From: Lentilactobacillus fungorum | GTDB lineage: Bacteria > Bacillota > Bacilli > Lactobacillales > Lactobacillaceae | NCBI RefSeq assembly: GCF_016860605.1 | Contig: NZ_BNJR01000007.1 | Coordinates: 62,001 to 126,000 of the forward strand | Reading direction: 5' to 3' | Length of the DNA: 64,000 bases | Shown: positions 14,995 through 24,735 of the stretch, piece by piece | Layout of the letters: every line of letters starts with the position of its first letter | Numbering within the stretch: the stretch's first letter is position 1 | The notes under the pieces: generated by a model | What the model was told of the DNA's origin: nothing | Database searches by the model: none | What the model saw: only the letters and a program-made list of their open reading frames with translations | Translations under genes and position numbers: made by a program

Positions 14995-16401
14995 TCAATT
15001 TTCCGGCCGAGAGCTGGAATCTTGGCGCTCAATCTTTGTCATTTCGATTGGCTTCATCCAGTTGTCAAAATCAGTGGCTGATACGTAGCCCAGCTTTAAA
15101 GCGGCGGCCTTTAAATTAGTCCCTTCTCGATGGGCTAATTGGGCAATCTCGGCTGCCTTATGATAGCCAATATGCGGTGATAAGGCGGTTACGGTCATTA
15201 AGGAGTTATCGACAAGCGCTTGCATGCGGTCGGCGTTCACTGTGATGCCAGCCACAAGCTTGTCAGTAAAGTTGTGAAGAATGCCAGTAAGCAAACTAGT
15301 GGATTCTAGGAAACTAAAGATAATCACTGGTTTGTAAACGTTCATCTCAAAGTTTCCTTGACTAGCAGCAACCTCAATTGTCGTATCATTCCCCATCACG
15401 CGAGTAGCAGCCATCGTGATGGCCTCTGCTTGGGTGGGGTTGACCTTGCCCGGCATAATGGAAGAACCAGGTTCGTTAGCTGGAATTGATAGTTCACCAT
15501 AACCAGCTCGGGGGCCACTAGCCAGAAACCGGATGTCGTTGGCGATTTTTAATAAATCAGCGGCCAACGTCCGGACTATACCGTGGGTTGCCGATAGGCC
15601 GGAATGACTGCTTAACCCGAAGAACTTATTTTGGGTGCGAAAGGCAAGTGAATACATTGAACTTAACGTTTTGATCATTTCATTATCGAATTCAGGCAAT
15701 GTGTTCAAACCGGTGCCGACCGCGGTACCCCCGATTGGCAATTCCAGCAACGTCTGGCTGGTTTCTTGAAGGTAGTGCAAATCGTGTTCCAAGGTGCTCA
15801 CCCAACCACTGATTTCTTGACCAAATGTCAATGGGGTGGCGTCTTGGAGATGGGTGCGGCCAATTTTGACGACCCGCCAGAATTCAGTTTGCTTTTGCTT
15901 GAGAATCGCAATCAGGTGTTTAATTTCAGTTTCCAGTTTAGTGAGCGATTGATAGGCGGCGATGTTCATCGCTGATGGGAAAGTATCGTTAGAACTTTGA
16001 GAATGGTTGACATCGTCGTTCGGTAGAATTTCAACGTTGGCATCAAGTTGCTGACAAAGGTTTGCGATTACTTCGTTAACGTTCATGTTGGTTTGCGTCC
16101 CAGATCCGGTTTGGAAAACCCGCAGGGGAAAATCTTTCATGAGATCGACGTCTGTCAGTGAAAGTAATTGCTGGCAGGCCTTTTTAATCAACTCTGCTTT
16201 GGAAGTTGCCAGACTTCCCTGCTGCTGGTTAACTTTAGCAGCGGCTAACTTGATATTGATGAGTGCTCTGATGAGTTGAACGGGCATGATTGGGCCAGTG
16301 GGGAAATTATTGCGGCTGCGTTCAGTTTGCGGCCCCCATAAAGCATCCTTTGGCACTTTTACCTTACCCAATGTATCTTCCTCAATTCGATAGTCAATCA
16401 T
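14995..16401 (-). CDS. fumC: fumarate hydratase class II
   Basis: 468 residues from the ATG at 16401, matching the usual FumC length (E. coli 467); GGAG lies upstream and a longer reading to 16440 would run into the malolactic gene. Family markers: YRIEEDTLGKVKVP at the start, TGSGTQTNMNVNEVIAN, the HVNxSQSSNDTFP-type NDDVNHSQSSNDTFPSAMN, and the fumarase/aspartase signature GSSIMPGKVNPTQ. It interconverts fumarate and L-malate. It lies 17 bases behind the malolactic enzyme gene in one transcript, so it can feed malate from fumarate to decarboxylation or carry malate to fumarate. Confidence 0.95.
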   Translation of the reverse strand: MIDYRIEEDTLGKVKVPKDALWGPQTERSRNNFPTGPIMPVQLIRALINIKLAAAKVNQQQGSLATSKAELIKKACQQLLSLTDVDLMKDFPLRVFQTGSGTQTNMNVNEVIANLCQQLDANVEILPNDDVNHSQSSNDTFPSAMNIAAYQSLTKLETEIKHLIAILKQKQTEFWRVVKIGRTHLQDATPLTFGQEISGWVSTLEHDLHYLQETSQTLLELPIGGTAVGTGLNTLPEFDNEMIKTLSSMYSLAFRTQNKFFGLSSHSGLSATHGIVRTLAADLLKIANDIRFLASGPRAGYGELSIPANEPGSSIMPGKVNPTQAEAITMAATRVMGNDTTIEVAASQGNFEMNVYKPVIIFSFLESTSLLTGILHNFTDKLVAGITVNADRMQALVDNSLMTVTALSPHIGYHKAAEIAQLAHREGTNLKAAALKLGYVSATDFDNWMKPIEMTKIERQDSSSRPEN

Positions 16402-16418
16402 GTTGTTCGCTCCTCGTC

Positions 16419-18041
16419 TTATTTGTATTTTGGTTCCCATTTTACCGCATTAATTGCCGCTTTAACCGACTGAATTGGTCGCTTATTCAATTTTTGATCA
16501 ATGGCGCTTTGAGCAACGGCGCTAGCAACCGTATCTGAAAAATCACTGAGTTTCGTGACTGGGGGCAAAACGGCTGCACCATCTTTGGTGATGTCAACGA
16601 TACCACCGAGAGAATGGGCAGCTGCAGAAATCATTTGATCGTTGAGAACGGATGCCGCACTGGCAATTGCGCCGAGGCCTAAGCCCGGATAAATCAGCGC
16701 GTTGTTGGCTTGCCCAATTTCGTAAGTCGTTCCCCGATAATGTACGTCATCTGACGGCACTCCGGTGGCAACGAGTGCCCGGCCGCCAGTCCACTTGATG
16801 AGATCGGCGGCAGTCGCTTCAATTAATTTTGTCGGGTTGGAAATTGGGAAGATGATTGGTCGATCGGTATGAGCCGCCATTTCTTTAACAACTGCTTCGG
16901 TAAATGCGCCGGGTTGAGTAGACGTACCAACCATAATGGTGGGGTGGACGGCTTTGACGACTGCAAGCAGGTCGGTGAGGGCAGCCGCGTTTGTAAATTC
17001 TTTGCGAGAACGAGCGAATGGTTTCTGCTCGGGCGTTAGGTCAGGCATATCGTCGAACAATAGTCCCTGCTTATCAACTAAGTAAAAGTGACTTTTAGCT
17101 TCCGCTGGCGATAATCCCGCGTCAATCATTTCACCATAGATCCGGCTGGTGATGCCAGCGCCAGCCGTTCCAGCCCCAAAACACAAGTATCTTTGATCGA
17201 TCAGCTTTTGCTTTGAAATGTTGAGGGCGCCGATAATGCCGGCTAAAACAATAATTCCAGTCCCCTGAATGTCATCGTTGAAAACGAGTTGACGGTCTTT
17301 AAATTTATTCAAGATCTTGGCGGCATTTGAGCGGCCAAAGTCTTCAAAGTGCAAATAGACGCCTGGAAAGACCTTTTCAACGGCGGCAACAAATTGGTCG
17401 ATGAAGTGATCGTAACGGTCACCACGAACCCGCTTGAATCGATTGCCCAAGTAAAGGGGGTCCGCTAAAAGCTGTTCGTTATTTGTGCCGGCATCGATGA
17501 CAACTGGCAACACACTGGCCGGATCGATCCCAGCAGCTGCCGTGTAAACCATCAACTTGCCGACTGCAATGTCAACTCCTTGAGTGCCCCAATCACCAAT
17601 TCCTAAAATTCCTTCGCCGTCAGTGACGCAAAGCAGCTGGATATTTCGGCCGCCAGCCGCGTTTTTAAGCGATGCCTCAATTGACTTAGGATCATCGATT
17701 GAAAGGAAGGCCGCATTTTGTGGCTGAACAAACAAATGGCTGTAGTTTTCAACGGTGGTGGCAATTGTCGGGTCATAAACAATCGGCATTAATTCGGCCA
17801 CGTGCTGGCTGAATACCTTGAAGAACAAGACCCGGTTTTCGTTAAAAATAGTCATCAAGAAGAGACGTTTAGCCAAAGCGGTTGGCCGCTGCCGGTATTG
17901 TTTGTACACTTCGTTAGCCTGTTCAGCCAAGGTTTGAACGCGCGGCGGCAGCATGCCCGCCAAGCCTAATTGTTGGCGCTCTTCGTTAGTAAATGCAGTT
18001 CCTTTGTTAGTAAATGGGTTATCCAAACGGGCTTGAGTCAT
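16419..18041 (-). CDS. mleS: malolactic enzyme
   Basis: 540 residues from the ATG at 18041 (AAAGGTGG upstream). It matches my memory of lactococcal MleS closely along its length: [57 protein letters not shown] (the malic enzyme signature), [27 protein letters not shown] (dinucleotide site) and [16 protein letters not shown]. Malolactic enzyme converts L-malate to L-lactate and CO2 with NAD and Mn, raising pH and generating proton motive force through malate/lactate exchange. An NAD-malic enzyme is the alternative; the MleR-type neighbour favours malolactic. No malate permease gene is next to it. Confidence 0.9.
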   Translation of the reverse strand: MTQARLDNPFTNKGTAFTNEERQQLGLAGMLPPRVQTLAEQANEVYKQYRQRPTALAKRLFLMTIFNENRVLFFKVFSQHVAELMPIVYDPTIATTVENYSHLFVQPQNAAFLSIDDPKSIEASLKNAAGGRNIQLLCVTDGEGILGIGDWGTQGVDIAVGKLMVYTAAAGIDPASVLPVVIDAGTNNEQLLADPLYLGNRFKRVRGDRYDHFIDQFVAAVEKVFPGVYLHFEDFGRSNAAKILNKFKDRQLVFNDDIQGTGIIVLAGIIGALNISKQKLIDQRYLCFGAGTAGAGITSRIYGEMIDAGLSPAEAKSHFYLVDKQGLLFDDMPDLTPEQKPFARSRKEFTNAAALTDLLAVVKAVHPTIMVGTSTQPGAFTEAVVKEMAAHTDRPIIFPISNPTKLIEATAADLIKWTGGRALVATGVPSDDVHYRGTTYEIGQANNALIYPGLGLGAIASAASVLNDQMISAAAHSLGGIVDITKDGAAVLPPVTKLSDFSDTVASAVAQSAIDQKLNKRPIQSVKAAINAVKWEPKYK

Positions 18042-18167
18042 GGCCCAACCACCTTTCAAGTTGTTTTGACCAAGGGTAGTCTTTGAAAGTTAGTATAGTC
18101 AAAAGACAACATTTCTATTATGATAATTAATGATAGCCGGTAAAACGCTGATGAATGGGGAATACCA

Positions 18168-19064
18168 ATGAATATTAAAGATTTGCAATATTATGTATCA
18201 TTATCAGAAGAGAAAAATTTTTCGAAAGTAGCCCAGAATTACCGAGTCAGCCAGCCAACCATTTCGGCGGCGATTAAGCGACTGGAAATTACCTGTGGCA
18301 GCCAGTTGTTGGTAAGGGGCAATTCGCATCAGGCGATTACGCTGACGCATACGGGTGATCAATTGCTCGTTCACGCCCAAGAGATTTTGTACCATTATCA
18401 ACTCGCAATGCGGGAAATCCACAACAGTGAGCAGCAGCAACTCATCGTTGGGATGCCGCCGATTATTGAAACTAATTATTTTCCAACAATCGCCAAGCAA
18501 TTGTCCAAAACAGCACTGGATCAATTGAGAACGGTCGAGGAAGGGTCATTGTCCGCATTAAGTGATCTTAAAGCTGGTAAGTTGGACGTTTCGTTTTTAG
18601 GATACGTGGGTGAAATTGATGATCCAGAAATCGTAATCGATGAGTTTGATTGTCGACCATTTGTTATTTTGGTAGCAAGAGATCATCCATTAGCCAAGGC
18701 AGACAAGTTGGCATTCAAAGAGCTCAAAAATGAAGCGTTTATCTTATTCAAAAATAATTTTGTTCACGACCGAGTATTTCATGCGTTGGCTCACCAAAAT
18801 CACATTCGCCCGCGGGTTGCTTTTCGGTCTAGTGAAACCCAGAGTATCATTAACATGGTGGCTAACAATATTGGCATTAGTTTGTTAACCAAAGCTGTTA
18901 GTATCAATGATCCAAACGTTTGTGCCATTCCACTGGCTGATGAACCCCAACCGTTGTTTCGAATTGGCTTGGCGTATCGGCGAACGATGCGCTTTAGTAA
19001 AGTCCAAGCTCAAATATTGGCGGCTATCCAGGATGAATTGGGAACAATTGATTTTGACAAGTAA
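18168..19064 (+). CDS. mleR: LysR-family regulator, MleR-like
   Basis: 298 residues. N-terminal winged helix (MNIKDLQYYVSLSEEKNFSK, then VSQPTISAAIKRLE) followed by a LysR substrate-binding domain from about residue 88. It is divergent from mleS with 126 bases between the start codons, the usual layout of a LysR regulator that activates its neighbour in response to the substrate, here presumably L-malate. The assignment as MleR comes from family plus position. GGGGAA lies before the ATG. Confidence 0.88.
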   Translation: MNIKDLQYYVSLSEEKNFSKVAQNYRVSQPTISAAIKRLEITCGSQLLVRGNSHQAITLTHTGDQLLVHAQEILYHYQLAMREIHNSEQQQLIVGMPPIIETNYFPTIAKQLSKTALDQLRTVEEGSLSALSDLKAGKLDVSFLGYVGEIDDPEIVIDEFDCRPFVILVARDHPLAKADKLAFKELKNEAFILFKNNFVHDRVFHALAHQNHIRPRVAFRSSETQSIINMVANNIGISLLTKAVSINDPNVCAIPLADEPQPLFRIGLAYRRTMRFSKVQAQILAAIQDELGTIDFDK

Positions 19065-19146
19065 TTCTAAATGAGGTATATTATCAGCAAATTTTAATCA
19101 TTTTATAACTAATTATAAGTGATTATCGATAGATTGGGTTGGTGGC

Positions 19147-20157
19147 ATGATGAAAAAAATATTAGCGTTCAACATCTTGGATTACGAAAAAGAGTTTGTG
19201 GGTCAATGGGCAGCGGAACACCCAGATGTTCAAGTTGATTTCAATCAAATTGAACTGCATGATGATACGGTTGACTTAGCGAAGGGTTACGACGGGATTG
19301 ATTACCGCCAGCGTAGTAAGCTCAGCACGACACCGGATTTGTACCGAAAACTGCACGACTATGGGATTAAACAACTAGCACTGCGATCGGCGGGGGTTGA
19401 TTCCTGCCAACTGCATTGGGCCAAACAATGCGGGCTTACTATTACCAACGTGCCATCGTATTCGCCGGAAGCCGTCGCAGAAATGACGTTGACCCACGCG
19501 ATGAATTTGGTTCGCCACATTCCGCAATTTCAATCCAGAATTCAACGCAACGATTACATCGTGGAAGGCCTGAGATCCCGTGAATTATCGGAATTAACGA
19601 TTGGCATTATTGGCGTTGGCCGAATTGGTAGCACGGTTGCCCGAATTTTTAAGCGGTTTGGCGCCACGGTGCTTGGCAATGATTACAAAGAAAATCCGGC
19701 GTTAAAGGGCATTGTGACTTATACGTCCAAAGAAGCAATTTATCGAACGGCCGACATTGTAACCATGCATGTCTACATGAGCGAAGACAATTATCACATG
19801 GTTGGCAAGGATCAGTTTGCAATGATGAAGCCGTCCGCGTTTTTGATTAACTGTTCTAGAGGACCGGTAGTGGATACGGATGCGTTGATTGCTGCGCTTG
19901 AAAACAAGCAAATTGCCGGGGCTGGTATTGATGTGATTGAAGATGAAACCAAGATTTTCAATCAAACTTTTGAAGGCCAACCCGAGATTCCGTTGAAAGC
20001 TTATGAAAAGTTAAAATCATTTGATAATGTTTTCCTGACACCGCACGTCGCATTTTATACGGACATTGCCGTTGAAAATATGGTCAAGCAGTCATTGGAT
20101 GATACGCTCAAGTTGATTAGTGGGCAGCAGAGTGATCATGTGATTAGGGCGGTTTAG
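19147..20157 (+). CDS. ldhD: D-lactate dehydrogenase (D-2-hydroxyacid dehydrogenase family)
   Basis: 336 residues. NAD-binding GIIGVGRIGSTVARIF near 155-170, catalytic Arg in NCSRGPVVD, Glu in AGAGIDVIEDE, and His in LTPHVAFYTD, all in the family order. The substrate-domain stretch RSAGVDSCQLHWAKQCGL is typical of lactobacillal D-LDH and D-hydroxyisocaproate dehydrogenases. It reduces pyruvate, or related 2-keto acids, to the D-hydroxy acid with NADH. It follows mleR but has its own upstream region and a terminator. The ATG at 19147 is immediately followed by a second one. Confidence 0.88.
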   Translation: MMKKILAFNILDYEKEFVGQWAAEHPDVQVDFNQIELHDDTVDLAKGYDGIDYRQRSKLSTTPDLYRKLHDYGIKQLALRSAGVDSCQLHWAKQCGLTITNVPSYSPEAVAEMTLTHAMNLVRHIPQFQSRIQRNDYIVEGLRSRELSELTIGIIGVGRIGSTVARIFKRFGATVLGNDYKENPALKGIVTYTSKEAIYRTADIVTMHVYMSEDNYHMVGKDQFAMMKPSAFLINCSRGPVVDTDALIAALENKQIAGAGIDVIEDETKIFNQTFEGQPEIPLKAYEKLKSFDNVFLTPHVAFYTDIAVENMVKQSLDDTLKLISGQQSDHVIRAV

Positions 20158-20201
20158 CAGGCTGAACTGTTTTAGTGTGATCATAAAAAATGCGATAATG
20201 T

Positions 20202-20227
20202 AGTCCTCGCGATGCGGGGGCTTTTTT
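20202..20227 (+). terminator. terminator after the D-LDH gene
   Basis: AGTCCTCGC pairs with GCGGGGGCT around GAT, followed by six T. Confidence 0.8.
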
Positions 20228-20344
20228 AGTTGTAATCTTTTGAACTCAGCTTTTGTTTATATGATTGGCTTTTCATACCGTGTGTAAAAGCGGTGTAAAA
20301 ATCTTCTCAAGAGGCTAATTTTCACTTTCAAGAACTAAGATTTG

Positions 20345-20411
20345 TGTTATAGTGTAGTAGTTATATATAACACTAATATTAGTCCCCAAAGCTAATTGAT
20401 AGGTTAGGGAC
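20345..20411 (+). promoter_or_regulatory. palindrome and leader hairpin before the first S53 peptidase
   Basis: GTGTTATA-N14-TATAACAC is a perfect 8-bp inverted repeat at 20345-20374, overlapping a likely promoter. AGTCCC (20380) then pairs with GGGACT (20406-20411) to form a hairpin in the leader, 50 bases before the start. The layout suggests a repressor site plus structured leader; the factor is unknown. Confidence 0.45.
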
Positions 20412-20463
20412 TTCTTGTTAAGGGGAGTTTGGGGGAAACATCAGCTAAAGGAGTGCGAGTTCA

Positions 20464-22383
20464 ATGAAACGTTGGGTTAGAAACGTTATATTACCGATTG
20501 TGGGGTTACTAGCGATTGGGATTAGCAATTGGGTTGTTGAAGCTAAAGCGCCAAATGCAATTGATAAGGCATATAGTGAGGTGACTTCGGCACCGTTAGT
20601 TAAGCCAGAACGGGTGACTGCTAATACGGTGACGACGTTTGATATTGTGTTGCAGCCTAAAAATAAATCTGGTTTTTTCAAACAAGCAATGGCTGTTAAT
20701 ACGCCAAAAAATTCTCAGTTTAAGCATTACCTGACCCCCTCAGATATTAGAAATAGCTACGGTCAGCCCAAACAGGTCACCAAGCAGTGGCAAACGTATT
20801 TAAAAAAGCGTCACTTAAAAACGTTTGTTTATGATAATGGCTTATTGCTGAGAGTTTCTGGCAAGGTCAAATACATCGACAAGTTATTTAAAGTCAACCT
20901 GAACCAAGCCACCTATCACAGGAACCCACTGCAATTTGGTAAAGTAAAGCCGCATATTCCTGATCGGTTGACGAAAACGGTCTGGACGGTTTTAGGAATG
21001 GGCGACCATAACAAGAAATTTGTTTTCCCAGAAGCGAGCGTTCAAATGATGAAGAAAGCCAATCGCGTTCCCAAAAATGTGGATTCGACCAAGCAGTTCG
21101 CAAAGGACTACCAGTCCAAATCGTTGTATGAACAAGGATTGACGGGAAAAGGCCAAACGGTAGGCATTATTAGCTTCGGTAACGTAGTTAAAGCAAATGC
21201 GTTTAAATTCTGGCAAAATCAAGGGGCCAGTACTAGGCGAAACCGATTAAAAGTGGAATCGGTGCCGGGTACCCTGTTAAGAAAAGATCTTGTTAGTCGG
21301 GATGAGGGCGAGACAACAATGGATGTTGAATATGCTGGCTCGGTGGCACCAAAGGCTAACGTTAAAGTTTATTGGGAACATAGTGTCGCACCAACTCTTA
21401 TGAATACAGTCAACGCTTATTCGACTGCCTTTAATGAAAATCAAGTTGGCTCACTCTCAAATAGTTGGGGACTGGCACCTAATTCAATATCCAAATTATT
21501 GGTTCATCGAAAAGTACTTCCTGCCAACTACTTACAAGTATTGAATCTGATTATTGCGCAAGGCGCTTTGCAAGGGATCTCTTGTTTCACTGCCTCAGGG
21601 GATACAGGCGCGCTTATCAATTCAATGGCTGGCACGTCTGGCAATAAAGCTATCCTTAATCGAACCGTTAACGATTCAGATCCGGTTAGCGCCAACCCTT
21701 GGATCACCTCATGTGGCGGGACCATACCAGCGGAGACAAGTAACCATCTCTCGTCAAAGTCAATTAAATTAGGCAGCGCCTCAATCAAAAAGGAACGGTC
21801 CTGGGGAGCTGATTGGATGTGGCCTTATCTAAAACATCATTCAACTAGTCGGGTGACGTTAACGAGTGTCCATGGCTTAGCGGGAGGTGGTGGGGGCTTC
21901 AGTCATCTAAACCCAACGCCAGCTTACCAATTAGGGGTTCCCGGCGTTAATACATTTAATGCCCGCCAATATGTTTCGTATCTGGCTCAACCAATCTTTC
22001 ATTCGCCGTTGATTCACGGGAAAGATTCTGGCCGAAATTACCCAGATGTTTCAGCAGACGCTGGTGGTTTAAAAGGCTACCTGATTTATCAAAAAGAAAA
22101 GAAGCAGTCTCCTTGGAATGAAGTAGAAGGTACTAGTATTGTGGCACCCCAATACGCAGCAATAACGGCAGTAATTAATAGCCAACCAGGCAGAAGCCGG
22201 ATGGGCTTTTGGAACGCCCAAATCTACCAACTGGCGCAACAGTCGGATTCACCATTTCACCCGCTAAATGATACGACCAATAATTCAAATATGTACTATA
22301 CCGGCCAGCCCGGAACGGTTTATAATCAAGCGAGCGGATTGGGAACAACTGATTTTGCAAAGTTAGCGGCCCTTTACAAATAA
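20464..22383 (+). CDS. secreted S53 family peptidase (pro-kumamolisin/sedolisin type), copy 1
   Basis: 639 residues. A signal peptide (ILPIVGLLAIGISNWVVEAKA) leads into a pro-kumamolisin activation domain (about 55-190) and then the S53 catalytic domain. Catalytic Glu283 and Asp287 have the sedolisin spacing (EGETTMDVEY), Asp380 is in TASGDTG (oxyanion), and Ser558 is in EGTSIVAPQ. YPDVSADA and GLGTTDF near the end fit the calcium site. These serine-carboxyl peptidases act at acid pH outside the cell, which suits an acid-producing bacterium feeding on protein. Tandem with a second copy. Confidence 0.92.
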   Translation: MKRWVRNVILPIVGLLAIGISNWVVEAKAPNAIDKAYSEVTSAPLVKPERVTANTVTTFDIVLQPKNKSGFFKQAMAVNTPKNSQFKHYLTPSDIRNSYGQPKQVTKQWQTYLKKRHLKTFVYDNGLLLRVSGKVKYIDKLFKVNLNQATYHRNPLQFGKVKPHIPDRLTKTVWTVLGMGDHNKKFVFPEASVQMMKKANRVPKNVDSTKQFAKDYQSKSLYEQGLTGKGQTVGIISFGNVVKANAFKFWQNQGASTRRNRLKVESVPGTLLRKDLVSRDEGETTMDVEYAGSVAPKANVKVYWEHSVAPTLMNTVNAYSTAFNENQVGSLSNSWGLAPNSISKLLVHRKVLPANYLQVLNLIIAQGALQGISCFTASGDTGALINSMAGTSGNKAILNRTVNDSDPVSANPWITSCGGTIPAETSNHLSSKSIKLGSASIKKERSWGADWMWPYLKHHSTSRVTLTSVHGLAGGGGGFSHLNPTPAYQLGVPGVNTFNARQYVSYLAQPIFHSPLIHGKDSGRNYPDVSADAGGLKGYLIYQKEKKQSPWNEVEGTSIVAPQYAAITAVINSQPGRSRMGFWNAQIYQLAQQSDSPFHPLNDTTNNSNMYYTGQPGTVYNQASGLGTTDFAKLAALYK

Positions 22384-22572
22384 ACAGGAACCGATGTATG
22401 TGAATTAAGCGCAAGTGATCCTTTACTTGAGCAATGTTTAAAAGAATAGTGTACTGATGAGTTAATTAAGTGTGTCTTTATATGAATGATGATAAAATGC
22501 TCCTATAAAACGTTACTAATTTACAGACAGCCATACGGTAAGCTGCGTGTCTGGGCCTTTAAGGAGGATTTT

Positions 22573-22634
22573 AAAGCAAACAGTTTTTCTTGAAGACCAG
22601 TTACATGTTGTTGACCAATTGTGCTGTTCGCTTT
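22573..22634 (+). promoter_or_regulatory. leader hairpin before the second S53 peptidase
   Basis: AAAGCAAACAG pairs with CTGTTCGCTTT across a 40-base loop, just upstream of the start. AAGGAGGA at 22561 precedes it without an ORF. CAGACA/TGTCTG forms another hairpin near 22524-22551. This 268-base region contains no gene. Confidence 0.35.
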
Positions 22635-22651
22635 GAGGGGAATGGGGGATT

Positions 22652-24565
22652 ATGATGAAAAAATGGCCGCATTTTTTAGAAATCACACTTTTGACGGCGT
22701 CAGTATTATTCTTAGCTGAGGGGCTAAGTCAGGTACGAGCGTCAAAGATTGGTGATGTGTATGGTAGTATGACTTCGGCTAGCCTGATACGGGCTTCCAA
22801 AGTCAGTCCAAACAGCCAAACAACTTTTGATATTTTGTTGAAGCCACGAAATCAGGCGGACATGTATCAAGAAGCCCTTGATGTTAATTCGCCAACATCT
22901 AGCTCATTTAAGCAATATCTAACGGCTAGTGGTTTTCGGGAAAAGTATGGCCAGCCAACGTCGGTGACAAAGGATTGGCAAAAATACTTAAAGAAGTATC
23001 ACCTGCAAACATCCGTTTATGATAATGGCATCACGTTAGCCGTTTCTGGCAAAGTTAAAAACATGAATAAACTGTTCCAAGTTGATCTCAACAAGGCGAC
23101 GTATCATCAAGATCCACTGCAGTTTGGAAAAAAGAAGCCAGCAGTACCCGCTCGTTTATCTAAGACGGTTTGGACGGTTTTGGGCGCAGCTGATCATAAT
23201 CGAAACTATTTTTTCCCGAATACACAGGATCATTTTGCGCAGTCTTCCAATGCAGCAACCACTAAGGGATATACCAGCCGATTTACGGATCATTACCAAG
23301 TCAATAAGCTTTATGACCAGGGGATGTCTGGTCAAGGGCAAACGGTTGGTATTATTGCGTTCGCTGGCGTTAAACGTTCCAATATTAATCACTTTTGGAA
23401 GCACGAAAATGCGGGTACTTGGAAGAATCGATTGGTTATCAAATCGGTGAAGACAGACCATTTTGTTCCGGCTTACAATCGGGATGACGATGAAGCAACC
23501 ATGGATACTGAGTATTCGGGTTCCGTTGCTAAGAATGCAAATATCCGATTATATGTGGCGAAAAGTGGGTTACCCACACTAGCTGGTTTAGTTAATGCCT
23601 ATACAACAGCCTATGATGAAAATAAGGCGAGTGCGCTATCTACCAGCTGGGGCATGGGGCCTGCCAGCCTATTTGATACCTTAGTGAAGCGAAAAGTGAT
23701 GACTCCGGATTATCTTAAGGTCTTTAACTTTGTATTTGCCCAAGGTGCTCTCCAAGGTATTTCAAATTTTATCGCTTCCGGTGATATGGGTGCTTACAAA
23801 TATCGCATTAATGGGGTCTATAAAAATCGTGTCCTGCTTGATCGCTCGGTTCAAGATGCCGATCCAATCTCGACTAATCCGTGGGTGACTTCAGTTGGTG
23901 GGACAACATTACCGTTTAAGCAGCCGATGAAGACTCGAAACATCACGCTTGGAACCATCACCAATGAAAAGGAACGAGCCTGGGGAAGTGATTACATGTG
24001 GTCATTCTTCCAGCAATTCCCAGACTACTTTGCGGCAGCCCCTTCGGTATTAACCCAGGTTGCGGTTGGCAGTACGGGTGGCTTTAGTCACCTGTACAAG
24101 ACGCCGCAATACCAAAAGAACGTTCCTGGTGTTAACACGTTTTATGCTCGTCCCGCTTTATCACAGCTAGGTCAGCCAATTTATGATGCGGCATTGACCC
24201 AGGGAACGGATTATGGGCGAAATTATCCAGACATTGCGGCCAATGCCGATCCGACAACGGGCTATCAAGTTTATCAAGTAAAGAAGAAGGGCAGCTCGTG
24301 GAAGAAATCGGGCGGTACTAGTGTTGCTTCGCCACAGCTTGCTGGAGTGGCTGCAATCATTAACAGTGGCCGGCAACAGCGAATGGGATTTTGGAACCCC
24401 CAAATTTATCAACTCGCAACTCAAAAGCAAACACCATTTACACCACTTAACGATACAGATAACAATTCTAATTTGTATTATACGGGGCAGCCAAACACAG
24501 ATTATAATCAGGCCAGTGGGCTTGGAATTGTTAATTTTAATCAATTGGCTAGTGTTTATAAATAG
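22652..24565 (+). CDS. secreted S53 family peptidase, copy 2
   Basis: 637 residues, clearly paralogous to the gene upstream across its whole length. Signal peptide with core ITLLTASVLFLAEGLS, a pro-domain, then the catalytic residues Glu281, Asp285 (DEATMDTEY), Asp378 (IASGDMG) and Ser557 (GGTSVASPQ). NYPDIAANAD and SGLGIVNF mark the calcium-site region. All key residues are kept in both copies, so both are probably active, perhaps with different specificity or expression; their leaders differ. A terminator follows. Confidence 0.92.
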   Translation: MMKKWPHFLEITLLTASVLFLAEGLSQVRASKIGDVYGSMTSASLIRASKVSPNSQTTFDILLKPRNQADMYQEALDVNSPTSSSFKQYLTASGFREKYGQPTSVTKDWQKYLKKYHLQTSVYDNGITLAVSGKVKNMNKLFQVDLNKATYHQDPLQFGKKKPAVPARLSKTVWTVLGAADHNRNYFFPNTQDHFAQSSNAATTKGYTSRFTDHYQVNKLYDQGMSGQGQTVGIIAFAGVKRSNINHFWKHENAGTWKNRLVIKSVKTDHFVPAYNRDDDEATMDTEYSGSVAKNANIRLYVAKSGLPTLAGLVNAYTTAYDENKASALSTSWGMGPASLFDTLVKRKVMTPDYLKVFNFVFAQGALQGISNFIASGDMGAYKYRINGVYKNRVLLDRSVQDADPISTNPWVTSVGGTTLPFKQPMKTRNITLGTITNEKERAWGSDYMWSFFQQFPDYFAAAPSVLTQVAVGSTGGFSHLYKTPQYQKNVPGVNTFYARPALSQLGQPIYDAALTQGTDYGRNYPDIAANADPTTGYQVYQVKKKGSSWKKSGGTSVASPQLAGVAAIINSGRQQRMGFWNPQIYQLATQKQTPFTPLNDTDNNSNLYYTGQPNTDYNQASGLGIVNFNQLASVYK

Positions 24566-24572
24566 GGCTATC

Positions 24573-24606
24573 GCCACTAATCTTTTAGCGAGATTGGTGG
24601 CTTTTT
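24573..24606 (+). terminator. terminator after the second S53 gene
   Basis: GCCACTAATC pairs with GATTGGTGGC around a nine-base loop, then TTTTT. Confidence 0.88.
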
Positions 24607-24631
24607 GTGAAATAAGCCACAGTCAATTTCC

Positions 24632-24646
24632 TTGAAACCGTTTCCA
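24632..24646. promoter_or_regulatory. cre site (CcpA) before the ketopantoate-reductase-like gene
   Basis: TTGAAACCGTTTCCA fits the cre consensus WTGNAANCGNWNNCW at every fixed position. It lies 90 bases before the start codon, so carbon catabolite control is expected, though not shown. Confidence 0.6.
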
Positions 24647-24735
24647 ATGGTAGTAATATAAGTTTAAAGTTAATGTTCAATATTAACTTTCTTCAATGAT
24701 AGGATAACTACTTTAAACGTGAGGGGGAAATCACG

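Noticed and set aside
16419-18041. NAD-dependent malic enzyme
   Set aside because: Length and many stretches agree better with malolactic enzyme, and an MleR-type regulator is divergent; kept as an alternative.
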